From Opisthocomus hoazin (Eukaryota; Chordata; Aves; Opisthocomiformes; Opisthocomidae), in NCBI RefSeq assembly GCF_030867145.1, contig NC_134416.1:21395514-21459513 (forward strand): a DNA stretch of 64,000 nucleotides, given 5' to 3'. Numbering within the stretch: the stretch's first letter is position 1; every line of letters starts with the position of its first letter. Shown here piece by piece: positions 1 through 12,438 of the stretch. Made by a program: the position numbers and the translations under genes. The notes beneath the pieces are model-generated. The model ran no database searches. It saw nothing but the letters and a program-made list of their open reading frames with translations, and was not told the origin of the DNA.

Positions 1-169
1 CTTTTCTTCCTTCTCTCTGCCTTTCATTTTTGGCCTACACAAAATAGCTACTGCTGCTGTTTTGAAATCAAAGTGTTTCCGGATAATGATGCTGTATGCA
101 CTGAGCCCTCCTGCGTATTTTACTGATGGGATCCGCTTTAATTTCACATCCGTTGCTGTGGAGTGGTGC

Positions 170-832
170 AGATTTGCTTGAGTTGCCGGCACAGGGAGCT
201 GCGAAGGACCCGGTCGCCATGGGTGCCGGAGGATGGGGAGATGCATGTGCACACCTCGGCCTCCAGCAGCGAGGATGCCGTGTCCAGGCACCAGCCCGTG
301 CTACCCTCCGAGCTCGTGTCCTGGAGCCGGGCGTGGAGGGCCGTGGGGCTCACGTGCTGGGCGGCGGTGGGGTGGCAGGGGCTGCTGGGGGCCCTCTATT
401 TGCATTGGCCCAGCCCCCCGCCTGCTTCATAATGGCCAGGTCTCCATGGCGCCAGTGTTAGGGAACGGTCCCTGCCAGTGGGCCAGCAGACCCGGCACAG
501 CCGGCAGGTCCCCTTGGAGCTCCTCTGTCTGCCATAGATCCCTCGGGGTCTGTGGTCCCAAAGAGGTGACATCTGCACCTGCGGGCCTCCTCGGACAGGC
601 TTCAGGCGCTGTGGGCTGCGGACGGGGAGGTCTCTCGTCGTCTGGTCCAGCGACTGGTCCCATTGCTGCGGGAGGTAGAACAGCCGAAACAGGTGGATCT
701 GTCATTACCTTTCTTCTGGGGGTTACGGGAGCGGTTTCGGGCGTGGAGGAGATGTGGATTCACAGTCTTGAGCCAAACTGGGTAGAGCGGAGACGGCTTG
801 TGATTTATCTGACCTCAGTTCCCTATCTTTAA
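170..832 (+). promoter_or_regulatory. CpG-rich block with octamer/CCAAT motif, copy 1
   Basis: A GC- and CpG-rich stretch in otherwise AT-rich intron. The octamer ATTTGCAT lies at 398-405 and overlaps an inverted CCAAT box (ATTGG, 404-408), so an octamer plus CCAAT reads on the minus strand. It sits about 12 kb upstream of SYBU exon A here, and about 3 kb upstream in copies 2 and 3. Open frames cross it, but the copies differ within them by amino acid changes only, so I treat it as noncoding. A promoter or CpG island role is inferred. Confidence 0.3.
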
Positions 833-1207
833 TGTCGCTGTAATCTTGCTTGCACAAGTGCACTGAGGGCCTATTTTGTTCTAACGGATATATGGTGAAT
901 AAGACCAGTCAATCTAGTGTGCCATCTTTCTAACCAGACGTATAAGCGTTTACTTCAGGAGAAGAGAAATAGTACCTTGAGCTCAGTGGTTATACTGACT
1001 AACTCTCCGTTGACTAAAAAGGGGAGCCAAGGCTGGCTCGGAGATGGGTGTCTGCGTTAGGGACGTCCACGTTTAGTCAGACAAATTCCACTCCTGTCTC
1101 CCGTGTTCCTCGGCAGGTCTCTGACCACTCTGCTGTTAGCCCTTATCGAAGCCAAGTACAATCTCTGTCTCTTTTACATCTCTTTTTTTTTTTTTTTTTT
1201 TGAACAG

Positions 1208-2029
1208 AAAGGAAAGTCAGTCGTAGACGTTCGGTTGTGGAAGAAAGTTTGCGTTTGAACCACGCATGTATCTTCAAGTAGGTCTAATTAGATGCCTTTT
1301 CGTCTTCTGCTCATCCCTGATAAGCTTAGGCACTGTCCGTTTGTCCTGTTTCTCAGGACCCCTGCCCAAGGTGCCTAGCATTGCACAGGGAGATTCTGTA
1401 TCTCATTTTACACTGGGAATTCCCAGGAATGAAGTATTTGTAGAAGGCAAGCTAAGTAAATTGCACTGAAGTGAAAAAAGTGCTTGTTACTTTCCAAGAG
1501 ATAATACTGGAATAGAGTCAGCAAACACATGTTTGGAGCAAAAGATGCTTCGAAAGTGAAGTACAACTTATTAGCATAGAGCTATTGTTTTAGTTTGGAT
1601 TTACATATGTTTTAGATTTGAACTTTGAATTTCCATAAATTTGCTTGAATTGTTGTTGAAAACATGTTCAAATAGCCAAGTGTTTCTTTCAAATGGGAAG
1701 AAGCAAAGTAGCAGCTACAAAGAGTGTTTTAGCTTTCAAGTGGTCTGCATTTCTGAGCCCAAACCTACAAGTCCCTGTTAAATGACAGTGGCCTAGAAAA
1801 ACAACCTTGCAATTCTGTGTCGCCAATTTTATAATCCACCCCCCTCTAAACATTGTATTAGATGTTGCTTAGTATAGACATAGGCAATTAGTGGTTGGGC
1901 TGTGGCCTCTCAAGACATGTATTTCTTTTTGTTCAGAAGACTCTCGGGCTGCAGCAAGCGTCCACAAGTCCCAGCGAAAACGGAGGACGCAAAATACAAG
2001 CCAGCAGGTTGCCACGGAGGATCCGGCAA
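1208..2029 (+). other. Three exon-like blocks upstream of SYBU exon A (unproven)
   Basis: Block X (1208-1277) follows a long T tract and CAG and ends at a GTAGGT donor. Block Z (1357-1455) follows TCTCAG and ends at GTAAAT. Block Y (1937-2029) follows GTTCAG and ends at GTAAAA, with a GCAAGT alternative after 2025. Z-Y-A is open and in phase with canonical donors; X-Y-A is open and in phase only if Y uses the GC donor. Neither chain gives a protein I can confidently align to syntabulin. All three blocks recur in copy 2 (X 25495-25564, Y 25950-26042) and copy 3 (X 38733-38802, Y 39462-39554). They may be alternative SYBU exons or chance. Confidence 0.2.
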
Positions 2030-3765
2030 GTAAAAGGTGAAAGGCTGAGTCCCACCTGTCCTACAAAATGACCTGCCCAGCTGTGGGCTGGTGGCACAAT
2101 CCACCTCCAGTGCAAGGTCTTGGGCACAAGTCGTCTGCAGTTAGGTGCTTATCTCCTTCCTCAAAAAGGAAAAAAGAAAAGCATAAAAGGAGATCCCTGT
2201 TACTTAGTTCAGTAAAAGGAAAAGAAACTTCTATCTCGATCTGTTTGCGCCTCTTTTGGAGGGTCGACTTGAGCACAGAGGAGTGCCCTGCCACAGGGCT
2301 GCTTGGCTGGCTGAGGGGATGCAGGGAGCCTGCTCCCAGCGAAGCCGTTCCACTTGTCTGGTTTGGTAACTGTTCTGTTGGGGGTTTGAAGCCGAGTTCC
2401 CAGCAGGCACACCATAACTCCTTTCTCTCTCTCTCTCTGGCCCGTTAATGGTCCTGAAGGCACTCCAGGTGTACAGGAAGTGGGACAACCACCGGTAAAG
2501 CGAGCTTCTCACCTGAGGACGCCTGCAAGCTCGAGCGTAGCCTTCCACTTGGTCAATGTGAGAGCCACAGCTCTAACTGCAAGTCAGAGTGAGTAGGGGA
2601 TGCGAAAGCGGGACATTGGCAGGGAGTGCCTGGGCTGCTGGACAGGGTGAGACCTGTGCCAGCCAGTTCGTCTTTTAGCTCCAAATGCCTTCTGAAAGAG
2701 ATGCGAGTCTCCTGGGGATTGTGGGCACGTGCTCCTGCATCGCGAAGCAATGGCTGAGTGCCTGGCGTGAGAGGAGGACTCGAATGTAGAGGTCAGAGTT
2801 GAGGCGGGTATGGAAGATGGCAGTAGCCGTGATCTTTTGTAAAAAAAAATTCTTTTTGTATATTCAGGCAGGTTTTTTTAATCTCCGCTGCTAATCCAGA
2901 GTGGCATATGAGCCAAAAAAAAAAAAAATAGTTCTATACACACTGTGCATTCTCAATATTTGTTTTAAAATATGTATGAGGTCAAGCTAAAACATGCTTT
3001 GCAATTTGTGTATTTACTGCAGTGAATTTTCTGCTCCTGATGGCTGTTTTCTGTGGTTCTCAGCCTGCTTTACCTCCACAGATAGAAATACCGTGCATAC
3101 GAAAGAGGCCATTCTGAATCTTCCCTTAGGAGACTTTTTTTTGAGCTGCACTTTTAAATTACAGTCTGTGTTATTTATGCCAATGTTTAAAATAGCTTTC
3201 CGATTCCTCGGTTAAAGTATTCTGAACCTACTCCAGCTACATTTTACTATGCACAGCTCCCACCAACCATCAGTTCTTATTTCAAGTCAGTTTTCATGAA
3301 AGAACATGCATTGCAGCCAGAATCCTGTGCTGCTGTTACATGGTTTTCTTTACAGTTTTCCAGCTGTATTCCTGCTCCCCGTGATAAATAGTGTTGCCAG
3401 TATTCACTTTTATCTTAGAATACACAAATAGCATTCCCTTAATCTCCTTTCATAAACAGTGCCCTGTAATCCTGTTATCATTATTGTTGACCTTTTCTGG
3501 AATTCCTCCAGGTTATTAATTCCTTTTTAATGAGAATCCTGGGATTTAAACTGTTTTAGAGCAAGGTTTACTCAAGAATTGCCAGATTATTTTCTTTTCT
3601 ATTTTCCTTTACATCCCCTGTTTCTGTATTATCTGACATCTTACTACATTTAAAGTGAAGCTATGCAAATAACTGCTTTGGGGGTTTGCTGCCAAATCAA
3701 AACCTTAAAGAAAACCATTATTTCAGACTTAACAAAGACAATATTCAATCCAACTAAAATATTGA

Positions 3766-3781
3766 GGGGGGGGGGGGGGGG
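3766..3781 (+). repeat. Homopolymer run of 16 G
   Basis: Sixteen consecutive G residues in AT-rich intron. Such a run can fold as a G-quadruplex and is prone to length change and sequencing error. Confidence 0.9.
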
Positions 3782-4551
3782 CTTTAATGTTTTTACCCCC
3801 TTTTTAAAAGAGGAAAGTCAATTGTGAGTTTTCAGAGTTAAAGCATCATTTCAAACAGAAAGTAGAAAATTCTGCTTTTTCATTTTCTGGCCATGTTTGA
3901 CTTCAGATCATAAATAGTTGCAGTGCTCTCTGAACTTTGTTTTTTGGTTGCCAAATTACTACCTAGTAGTTTTTGTTTCCCTTGGAGTGATTACTTTAAA
4001 TACTTTCTGAGCAGTATTGAGTGGATATGTCTATACATTCCTTTTGTTTATATAGCTGTATTTATACGTAGGCATGGGAAGCTAAGAGAATACCTTTGTT
4101 TTAGTCATGCAGATCTCACCTACTTGATTTCACTGTGGTATAAAGATGTCGAGTAGGTTGGTGGTTACTGCGTAAACCACTAAAGAGGTCTTTGCAGATA
4201 TCAGTGGTATTTTGAACATTTGGCCTGCTTAGGCAATGGTATTTTACATGCTTTTATGCACCTAGATATATAAATCCTGGTAAAGCTGTGCTTTAGATGC
4301 CTTCACTCTGTTTTGGTTCTCACAAAGTTACAATTCTGAGCTCAGAAAGAGCCCAGGAAAAGGGAGAAATGCACGTCCAGTCCCTGTTCCAATAAATAAA
4401 CCAAAATTAAAAAACATAAAATAAAACCCAGCAGCCGAAAGAGCAACTAGATAGAGGTTGCCCAACTTTGCCCAAACCTTTAGATTGCAGAGCTTCGTTT
4501 TCTCAGGTGTGTTGGGTGCAGGGGCTGGGTAGGGACTCCTGATGGAGATGA

Positions 4552-4605
4552 AGTTCTCCTGATCTATAAGGTCCTTTCCAGCCCAAACCATTCTCTGATT
4601 CTGTG
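4552..4605 (+). mobile_element. CR1 3' tail fragment
   Basis: Contains the diverged CR1 3' end: a GATCTATAAGGTCCTTTCCA-like segment, then CCAAACCATTCTCTGATTCTGTG. Only the last ~50 bp of the element is recognisable. Confidence 0.65.
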
Positions 4606-5984
4606 GAGGTGGGAGCTGCGGGAAATGCATGTGTGTTTGGATTCCCCCATGTTAGCAGGGCATGGTGAAGACAGGTATCCAAATTTGAGTGGATTTCCAG
4701 AGGAGCTGGAGAGGGGCATGATAAGCTGAGGGGACGGGAGCCCTCATCCAGTTCCTGCTTCTGGATGCTGTGCGTGTCCCTGGTGATGTGATGGGGAGAT
4801 GCTGCACAGCCTTCTCCCAGTTCAAAGAGAAATCTGGCCCTGCAAATCCCAGGTGGATCCTTTCCCCAGTAAAGCAGACAGCAGAAGAGAGCTTTTCTTG
4901 GGCCACTTTTGTATGGACGTTGATGTATTGGGTGTAGTGTGAAACACCCACCCTGCTCTTTAGACCGGAGCCAGGCACCGAGCTGTTCAGCGCTTCGAAC
5001 ACTGACCCGCTTCTAGCCTGCCCAGAAACAAGAGTTTCACACAGCTGAGAAGCTTTGCTTACCGAGACTGATGGGAGGTATTTCCCAAGAGAGGTGGCAG
5101 GTCGGGAGAGCGCCACTTCCAAATTTCCCCCCCGGCAGCTGGGGGCCTGGCATCCTTTCACAAACCCAGACTCCAGCCACTGCAAGGTGGACATCACTTC
5201 CCAAGAAGCTTGCAATGTGTCACCTTTAGTGTGACATAAAGCAGCGAACCTACTTTACAATAGCGGATTTATATCTACCATTACATAATGGAATTTAAAA
5301 TTCTGCAGGGTTTGTTTAATATGTTATTAGTGTTACAAGCCTTGCCTTGCGTCCACGCTGAGGCACTTCATTATAGGTCTCTATTCCTCCCTCCTGAAAT
5401 TCTCTACGTGATAGGAAGCTGTTGGCTTTCGAAATCCGGGCAGGCTGTGACTGTTTGCTAGAGTTGGCAGGACACAGGTGTGACCACAAATCTGCAAGGA
5501 TTAATAAACTGCAAAAGCACAGGCTCTTGTCTGTCATTTGTGCTTCTTAACGATAAGGCTGCTAGTGGGGAAAAAAAAAACCAGCAAATGACAGCAGTCA
5601 TAACTTGAAATGCATTGCCTTCAGAGCTACCTGGGCTTTATTACTAGAAAAATGCAGTTTAGGCAACCCATCAGTATACTGGGTAGAGTTTTAATGTTCT
5701 TTTCAGTAGATGACATTTGAACTCTTTTAGTTCTTTTGTAATCACTTCAAGGTGTGCGTTACAGTAAATACTTGATTAACTTATGACAAATTTTGCTTTT
5801 CATCCTGGGACTGCAGTGTTGATTAGTTAGTTACCTCCCAGATATGTTTCTCCTTCCAGTGTTTTTCACTTGCCTGTTGAAAACATGTCAAACTGATTCG
5901 AAATGTTTTATGCCCATTGTAATGAAAACCGTATGTCTTGCATGAAGGATGACTGTGCAAAAGCTTTCAGCTGAATCAGGTTTA

Positions 5985-6033
5985 GCTGAGCTTTAAGGTC
6001 CCTTCCAAGCCTTACCATTCTATGGTTCTATGA
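5985..6033 (+). mobile_element. CR1 3' tail fragment
   Basis: AAGGTCCCTTCCAAGCC followed by CATTCTATGGTTCTATGATT, the CR1 3' end with its terminal octamer repeat. The 5' part is absent, the usual 5' truncation of this family. Confidence 0.75.
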
Positions 6034-6699
6034 TTTGCATATATACTGTGAACACGTGCCTGCGCAGTTCGTTGCTGTGCACCAGCCAGCCTCTCTCCTC
6101 CTTGTGCATGGGAAGCAGATTTAGGAGATGTGTTGAAGGGGCCTCTGAAAGCCCGTTGTTAAACTTCTGCCACCAACGTGGCAGGAGGGCTGGGATGTTT
6201 TCCCAGTCTGTGACGGAGTTTGCTCCCTTTCTGCGTACTGCTAAGTCATCCCTGACAAAGCTGACATTTTCCAGCTCCTAAAAATACTTCTGACCAGCCT
6301 ATCCATTTCCCTTCAAACAGACCAAGTAGCCCTGCCAGGTACAGAAAAAATCTCCTGAGGTGACACTGCATGCTTCCTTATAAAAGATGCTTGTCTGTAG
6401 CTGGATTTGCACATACATTTTATAAAGCTCTCAAATGCAAGTTGAGTATCATGTTATAGGGCTATCCGTATTTTCTGAACCTCTAGTCTCAATGTTTCTG
6501 AGGTTGGTGTAGCAAAGCAGCATCCTTCCCTCCCTGATCCAAAGAGCCTTTTTGTTTGAACAGGAAGATAGGTTCCCCAGACAGTTCCCTTCTGCTCCGT
6601 GAACATATGTTCCTCCTGACAAAGGTCATTTCAGGCTGAGAAGAGAAAATTTGTGGGAGCCATTTTTGTGTTGTTACACCAGCTCGAACTGCGTATACA

Positions 6700-6702
<3 letters not shown>

Positions 6703-6732
<30 letters not shown>
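6703..6732 (+). repeat. Poly(A) run of 30
   Basis: Thirty consecutive A residues. The DNA before it lacks a recognisable gene or retroposon, so I do not call a processed pseudogene. Confidence 0.9.
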
Positions 6733-6734
<2 letters not shown>

Positions 6735-7196
6735 AGGTCAGGCTGATTTCGATATGAAGAATCTCCTTAAGATACATAAAGCAGAAAAAAACCCAACTTG
6801 TAATGCTCTTTGTCTGTTCCAGCATCCGCTTGTGGCTGCTTTACAAATCCGTGAATTGAAAACAATGAAGAAAAACACAAGCCCAGATCATAGTGGTATG
6901 CAGAGTATACATGATGGCTCTCAGCCAATATCAGTAATTAGTTTGTAGTGGCTGTGTTTTTAGAGAAGAGCTTGATTGATTGTGGTTTCACAGCATACAC
7001 GAGTCACATTCTGTATTCATTTTGAGATCTGCAGTGGTTATAATTTGCATTAATGTAGTTCAGACAACTACCAAAACTGTAGTATCTAGATGAGATCAGA
7101 ACACTGCTTAATGAGATAAATTTTAATTATTTGATAACAACCCTTCTTCCAAAGTTAGAAGAGTAAGCAAGCAAGATGAGCAAAAATAGGGATTTC

Positions 7197-7562
7197 AAGT
7201 TTAGATCCGAACGCAGGGAAGCTGGATCTGCACTGCAGTTCTTCCCCAAAGTTTCTGTCTGCTTTTGAACTGGATGTCTCCTCACACAGCAGGTTAGAAG
7301 GATTTACGGAGGGTCACACTGAAAGTTCTGCTCCACATCCCCTCTGAGTGCATCTTTGCCAGCTGCCCAAGTTACCAGCTGTTGCTGCACCGTGCAATCA
7401 GCTGAAATGTGATGAAGGGATCTGCCTGCTGAGCGAGCACTGGCAAGCAGTTGGGTGGGTGTCCACCCAAGAGTGGGGAGTGGTGGCTTCCTTGGCCAGC
7501 GCAGTGGCCAGGGAAGGCTCCGCCTGTTGGTACCCTCGGGCATTGCTGTGCCCAGCTTCTCG
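7197..7562 (+). repeat. Segment present inverted in copies 2 and 3
   Basis: The reverse complement of this ~366 bp segment is found at 26139-26483 and 39650-39994. In copy 1 it lies inside the 10 kb that the other copies lack. The inverted versions are about 20 bp shorter because of an internal deletion near the GATCTAAAC end. Confidence 0.92.
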
Positions 7563-8914
7563 ACATCGTTCTGGGAGCACAACTCGCAAATCTGAGCTTG
7601 ATGACTAAACTACATGTAAAATCAGAGGGGATGGTTAAGTACTGAAATCCAAGACTCACAGTAGAGAGCGTGCCAGGCAGGAACACACCTCCACCAGTCC
7701 ATAGGAGATGCCAGAGAGGAGTCCCCATCTCCCAGACCTAGCCACCTACTTGTAGCTCTGCGTGTGCCTATGTCTGTGTCTCAGATTCACTCTGAACCTC
7801 CGTGCTGGAGCTAGACCATCTCTGTGAGTGCAGACAACCAGCTCGCTTCATTACTTCGAAATATAGGTAGAGCATGTGGGAGCAGCTTCTGTCACTCAAA
7901 GATGAGAGCATTCCACATGGAGGAGAGTCCTGTGTCCTGTTCCTTGCTCTCAGGATTATATCTGCTTTTATCCAGTTACTGTTCGGTGTGAAATGTAATA
8001 AAAGTCCAAGATAAGAGTCTCACGTATAGCAATAGTAAGTCAAATATAAGTCAAAGGCCAGGGACTGGAACCAAAACCCACTGTCAGCTGTGGGCTTGAC
8101 ACTGAACCAAGTACATTTCTCTCACTAGGAGACTTTGCCCTTAAAATGGGTCATTTTTAAGGGTGTTATCTGAAGAAAAGCCTGAAATGCTAAAGCAAGA
8201 CTTCATCACTTCTTTGCAGCTTCTTTTTCTTGTGTTTGTCAGTGCATGTGAGGTTTTATTTCCTAGATTGCTTTTGGTATTAAAAAACAACCTTGCAGGA
8301 ACAACCCCATATTAAAAAGGAAGGAAGAAGCATTAGTATTTCTTGGATATATACTGCTTATGCCATTAAAGATTGTAACTAGAGATGTAGTTGTGAGTTA
8401 AAGGCTTCAAGATAAATTAAATCTCTCAAAAATGTAGGTCCTTTCAGCAGTGGGCATTACAGCTGAATTCTGTCTACTTTTCCAGCGGCTCCTAATGGCT
8501 TTGCTGGAATTTTTTACACAGTCAGGCCCTATCTCTTCCCCTGGGGTCTCTAAATAAAGCTATCTACAGAGACAGCATGCCACTTACTCCCCTAGTTGCT
8601 GCACCAGGGTGGTGAACAGATATGCATATTTTGGTCTCTTTGCCATATATAACAGAGTGCTTCTGAAGGCAAGGAAGCTCAGCAAATTTAAGTGCTTTGC
8701 ACTTTGAGGACAAGCTGTCTCTTTCAGCACTATTTTATTTACAGCTCTGTTTCACTGGGTGACTACATGCAAAACCTAGCATCAAGACTGATATATATAT
8801 ATAAGGAGGTCATGTTTATGGAGTCAGAAGATAGGTAGGTTCTGTGGTTTATTTACTTTGGCGGCTATGAAACAGTGATGAAGTTGCAAATAAGCATGAA
8901 AGACACCAAAAGAC
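7563..8914. other. Copy 1-specific intronic DNA, middle part
   Basis: Absent from copies 2 and 3. AT-rich, with a short (TA)n tract near 8791-8803. No gene or element recognised. Confidence 0.6.
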
Positions 8915-9393
8915 CAAAGGAGCTACTGGAGAGAGTCCAGCAGAGGGCTACGAGGATGGTGAGGGGACTGGAACATCTCTCCTATGAGGAAAGGCTGAGG
9001 GAGCTGGGATTGTTCAGCCTGAAGAAGAGAAGGCTGAGAGGGGACCTAATAAATGCTTATAAATATCTGAAGGGTGGGTGTCAGGAGGATGGGGCCAAAC
9101 TCTTTTCAGTGGTGCCCAGTGATAGGACAAGGGGCAATGGGCACAAACTGAAGCATAGGAAGTTCTGTCTGAACATGAGCAAGAACTTCTTCCCTCTGAG
9201 GGTGACGGAGCACTGGAACAGGCTGCCCAGGGAGGTTGTGGAGTCTCCTTCTCTGGAGATATTCAAGACCCGCCTGGACGTGGTCCTGTGCAGCCTACTG
9301 TAGGTGACCCCGCTTTGGCAGGAGGGTTGGACTAGATGACCCACAGAGGTCCCTTCCAACACCTACCATTCTGTGATTCTGTGATTCTGTGAT
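8915..9393 (+). mobile_element. CR1 non-LTR retrotransposon, 5'-truncated
   Basis: Encodes the extreme C-terminal part of the CR1 second ORF (motifs [19 protein letters not shown] and [10 protein letters not shown]) and ends in a CR1 3' UTR with three tandem ATTCTGTG-type repeats (9369-9392). The frame is open to a stop at about 9303, so the insertion is not very decayed, but endonuclease and reverse transcriptase domains are missing. It is absent from copies 2 and 3 because it lies in the DNA they lack. Confidence 0.95.
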
Positions 9394-12300
9394 GCCATAC
9401 TCCAGGCATGCATGTTGGGTTGTTGTGACTACGTGAAGCATGTATATACTGTCTCTAGATACATATATGCATATATGATGTTTTCTGTGCTTGCGTACTG
9501 TCCCAGTAGATCACATATACGTAATCTGTTCTACCTGTAAAAGCTCTGAATGCAGTGGGTCATCTGTACTATGTCACTGTCCTTGCGCTGAGGCTGACAC
9601 AGTGCAGAGAGCAGAGTTAAAGGTGGGGCTTTTCTACACCCAAAACGTGGGTGCAATGGCTGCGCTGCTTGCGTGGGATAAACATGCACCGGTGCCAGCC
9701 GGAAGAGTACCAGCCCTTGCACAGGCAGCTCTTTCTCCCTCTCCTCAATCCCACCCCAAAATTTGTAATGGCGTCACGTGCAGGATGGGGAGTTTGCCCT
9801 TGAGTGATTAGCAGTTAGTTGCCCAGCCGATTCCCGTGCTGCAGCAGGACGGCGTTAGCTCCCTGAGCTGTGGTCCCCGACCCACGGTGCGGGTGAGCCC
9901 ACACGTCTGCCAGACCACCCCTGCCCGCGCTGCCTGCAGTGAGGTCACCCTGGCATGGCATGCAGTCGCAGGGCTGAAGGCTCCCTTCTCCACCCTCCGT
10001 GTCCCTGGAGCCGGACGGCTGTCGCCGTGCTGGCCGAGCGGCTGCAAGGCAGCACAAGCCGTGGTGAAGCCCAGGGACGGCGCTCGGTGCTGTGCTGTTT
10101 CTCTCCCAAATTCTCGGATACCCATTCTGGGCAAGGAGCGATCATGGAAAATGCTGCATTGCTTTGTTGGCCACCCTTGTGTTGTTCTTCCCGTTGCACG
10201 GAGTAGCGCACAGCTCCGCTCCCATGGCATGGGCGTGCCCATGGCGGCCAGAGGCCGGGGCAACGGGCCTCCCGGTGTCGGATGCCGTATGTGTGGCACG
10301 AGCATTTCCATCTGAGCGTATTCCTGAGCCAGCTCGCCTACCAGCAGGCTGCTGCTGCTGTGACGCTGAGTGGCTGCAGCGTGGAAGAATATGTATGAAT
10401 GAATTTCAAAGGAGATACTGCTGGAGCCGGCGGCTCAGCACGTACCGTCTTTTGCAGCAAAGAGTGGGTAAGACAGTCCTTGCAACGGGGAAGTCTCAGA
10501 CCAGAGCTAAACAAGTGTTATGGCCAGTCAGGGCAAAAGAACATGATTTTGAGAAATGTGGACCTCTTTCATGGTTAACACCGAATGGGCGGGCTGTTCT
10601 GGAGCTTGCATGCGTGAGCTTTTGCAATCGCATTGTCACAGTGCCAAAAATAGTCAACAGGCGTCCTTAGCGAGCTGTCAGCCTGGAGAATGGAGGTAGG
10701 TGAGATGAGAGGCGGTCTTTGGCCCCTGCCTGCATTGCTGCTAACCTCTTTGTTAAGATTTTTGTAAGACAGGAGTCACATTTACCCCGGGAGAATACGC
10801 TGCAATTGATATTATATGGATTGATGCCATGTTATTTTGCTCACAGATGTCTACCAAATGGGAGAAAATAGATTTTAAAGTCTCCTAGTAACATTGCTGT
10901 TGAGCTCTGCTACATGCAAAGTGGGCTTGAACATCACTAGCACACTTGGAACCATTACTAGCAGTGACCCCTTTAATTTATAAAATGTTCTCGAAGATCC
11001 TATAAATAGCCACATGCCTAATTTTAAACATAAGCAGTCTCCTGTGCTCAGTGTTAAGCTTGTGTGTAGCTGTTATCAGAATTGGGGCCAGAGAGGTTAA
11101 TTCGTGCTTTGCAGACATGGTTCCTGGTCTCAGATTCAGTCCAGTCTTGTAGAAAGCTCAGCCTCTGAGGTGGTTGCATCTTTGGGCTCTGCTTATTGGC
11201 AGTGCCAGCTCGGCAGCCCTTGCTGGTGCTGCACTCCGAGCCAGCCAGGTCAGGCAGAGGCTATTATTAAGCCTTGCTTCCTCAAAATGCTTTCGGTAGC
11301 GAGATCTGATTATGTCATCTACTTCATCAGAGATGAGCCTCGGCTAGGGTCCTTTTCGCTGTGCTGCAGGCAGGACTTGGCTTTGGAAAGCTGCCTGTGT
11401 CTTGCAAGGGCGGGAATGTTTTGGGGTCCTAAACACCGGAGGTATGAAATCTGTGTGATATGTTTACCTGTTTGGGTCTTGCTCGGAAGAGTAGATTTGG
11501 GAGTAGCACGACACCGAGACAGTATTTGGTATCTTAGTCTCATAGATGGGAGTGATCTGTTTACCAGGAAAACTCTGTCGCAGCTTTGGACATCGTGTCC
11601 CAAGGTCATTTGCGTCCCCAAGGAGAGGATCACTGACATCTGCATCTGCAGACATGGTATAAATACTCTGTGAAACGAGGCGGCTTTGCTGCTCTACCTC
11701 CCCGCGCCCCATGCAAACTTGCGCTGTGGCGCACGTGGGTGTGGTTATCGGGGGTGCCGTATTTGGGACGGGGTTGGTTGGAGGGGGATTACCCTTTTCG
11801 AGAGCTGGGTTTTGCCTTTCAGCACTTTGTAATGGGGCTGAGGAACAGCTGGGCTGAACCAGAGCGACAGAGAATTGGGGGAAGATGCCAACGCTGGGGC
11901 TTGGTGAGGTCAGGAAAGTGTTGGGTTAAATCCAAACGTGTCTGATCCTAGCACCGGTTGCTCAGAGCTGCCGGATGGTGAGGATGGTTGCTGGATGTCT
12001 CACCGTCTTCAAGGTTGTGGAGACAGGCTCCGACAAGGCCTGTTCCCTGTCCCGAGTCTTGGGGTATTCAGGGGTGCTAGAGATGCCCGACAGCTCTGCG
12101 AGGGATTTAGGAGAGACTGTGCACCTGAAGGTTTATCTGCTGCAGTGAGGATGATGGTAGCTGCAGCTGCATATCCCCCTCGTGGGAAAGATAACAAAAA
12201 ATGGGGTTTGTGGTAAGTCTGCAGCTGCTGGCTGGGGGTGTCTGTGTGTGGGACGGTGCCCAGAAACTCTCAGGTGAGAGATGCTCCCCCCAAACCGGCT

Positions 12301-12438
12301 GCTGAAAGGGTGCTGGGAAGTTACTTTCATCCTCTCAATAGTGTCATCATCCGCTACTGTGGCTCTGCAGCGTGAGACCTAGATATGGCTTAGGACATTT
12401 GCCAGTTGAGTGACAGACTGAAAAAAATCCTAACCTAG
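9394..12438. other. Copy 1-specific intronic DNA with a GC-rich patch
   Basis: The last part of the DNA missing from copies 2 and 3. A GC- and CpG-richer patch spans roughly 9800-10450, containing several overlapping open frames on both strands but no recognisable protein and no clear splice frame. The rest shows nothing identifiable. An unannotated exon or regulatory island is possible. Confidence 0.5.

Larger units (their letters stand above)
2121..7196. other. Copy 1-specific intronic DNA, left part
   Basis: This 5 kb has no counterpart in copies 2 and 3. It holds two short CR1 tail fragments, a run of 16 G (3766-3781), a run of 30 A (6703-6732) and otherwise AT-rich DNA. No exon matching SYBU or another recognised gene was seen; the open frames lack coding features. 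Confidence 0.7.

Noticed and set aside
163..432. 89-codon + strand open frame in the CpG block, present in all units
   Set aside because: From the internal Met near 241, the differences I found between copies (A/P, A/V, P/L, H/Q, V/M) all change the amino acid and none is silent, and the protein matches nothing known to me. Treated as noncoding.
4652..5215. 187-codon - strand open frame
   Set aside because: No family motif recognised and no splice logic; confined to copy 1-specific intron.
6489..6732. Processed pseudogene ending in the A30 run
   Set aside because: No recognisable spliced gene precedes the run and no target duplication was found; a simple A tract is sufficient.
8875..9303. 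142-codon open frame as a host gene
   Set aside because: It is the CR1 retrotransposon C-terminal coding remnant, followed by a CR1 3' tail.
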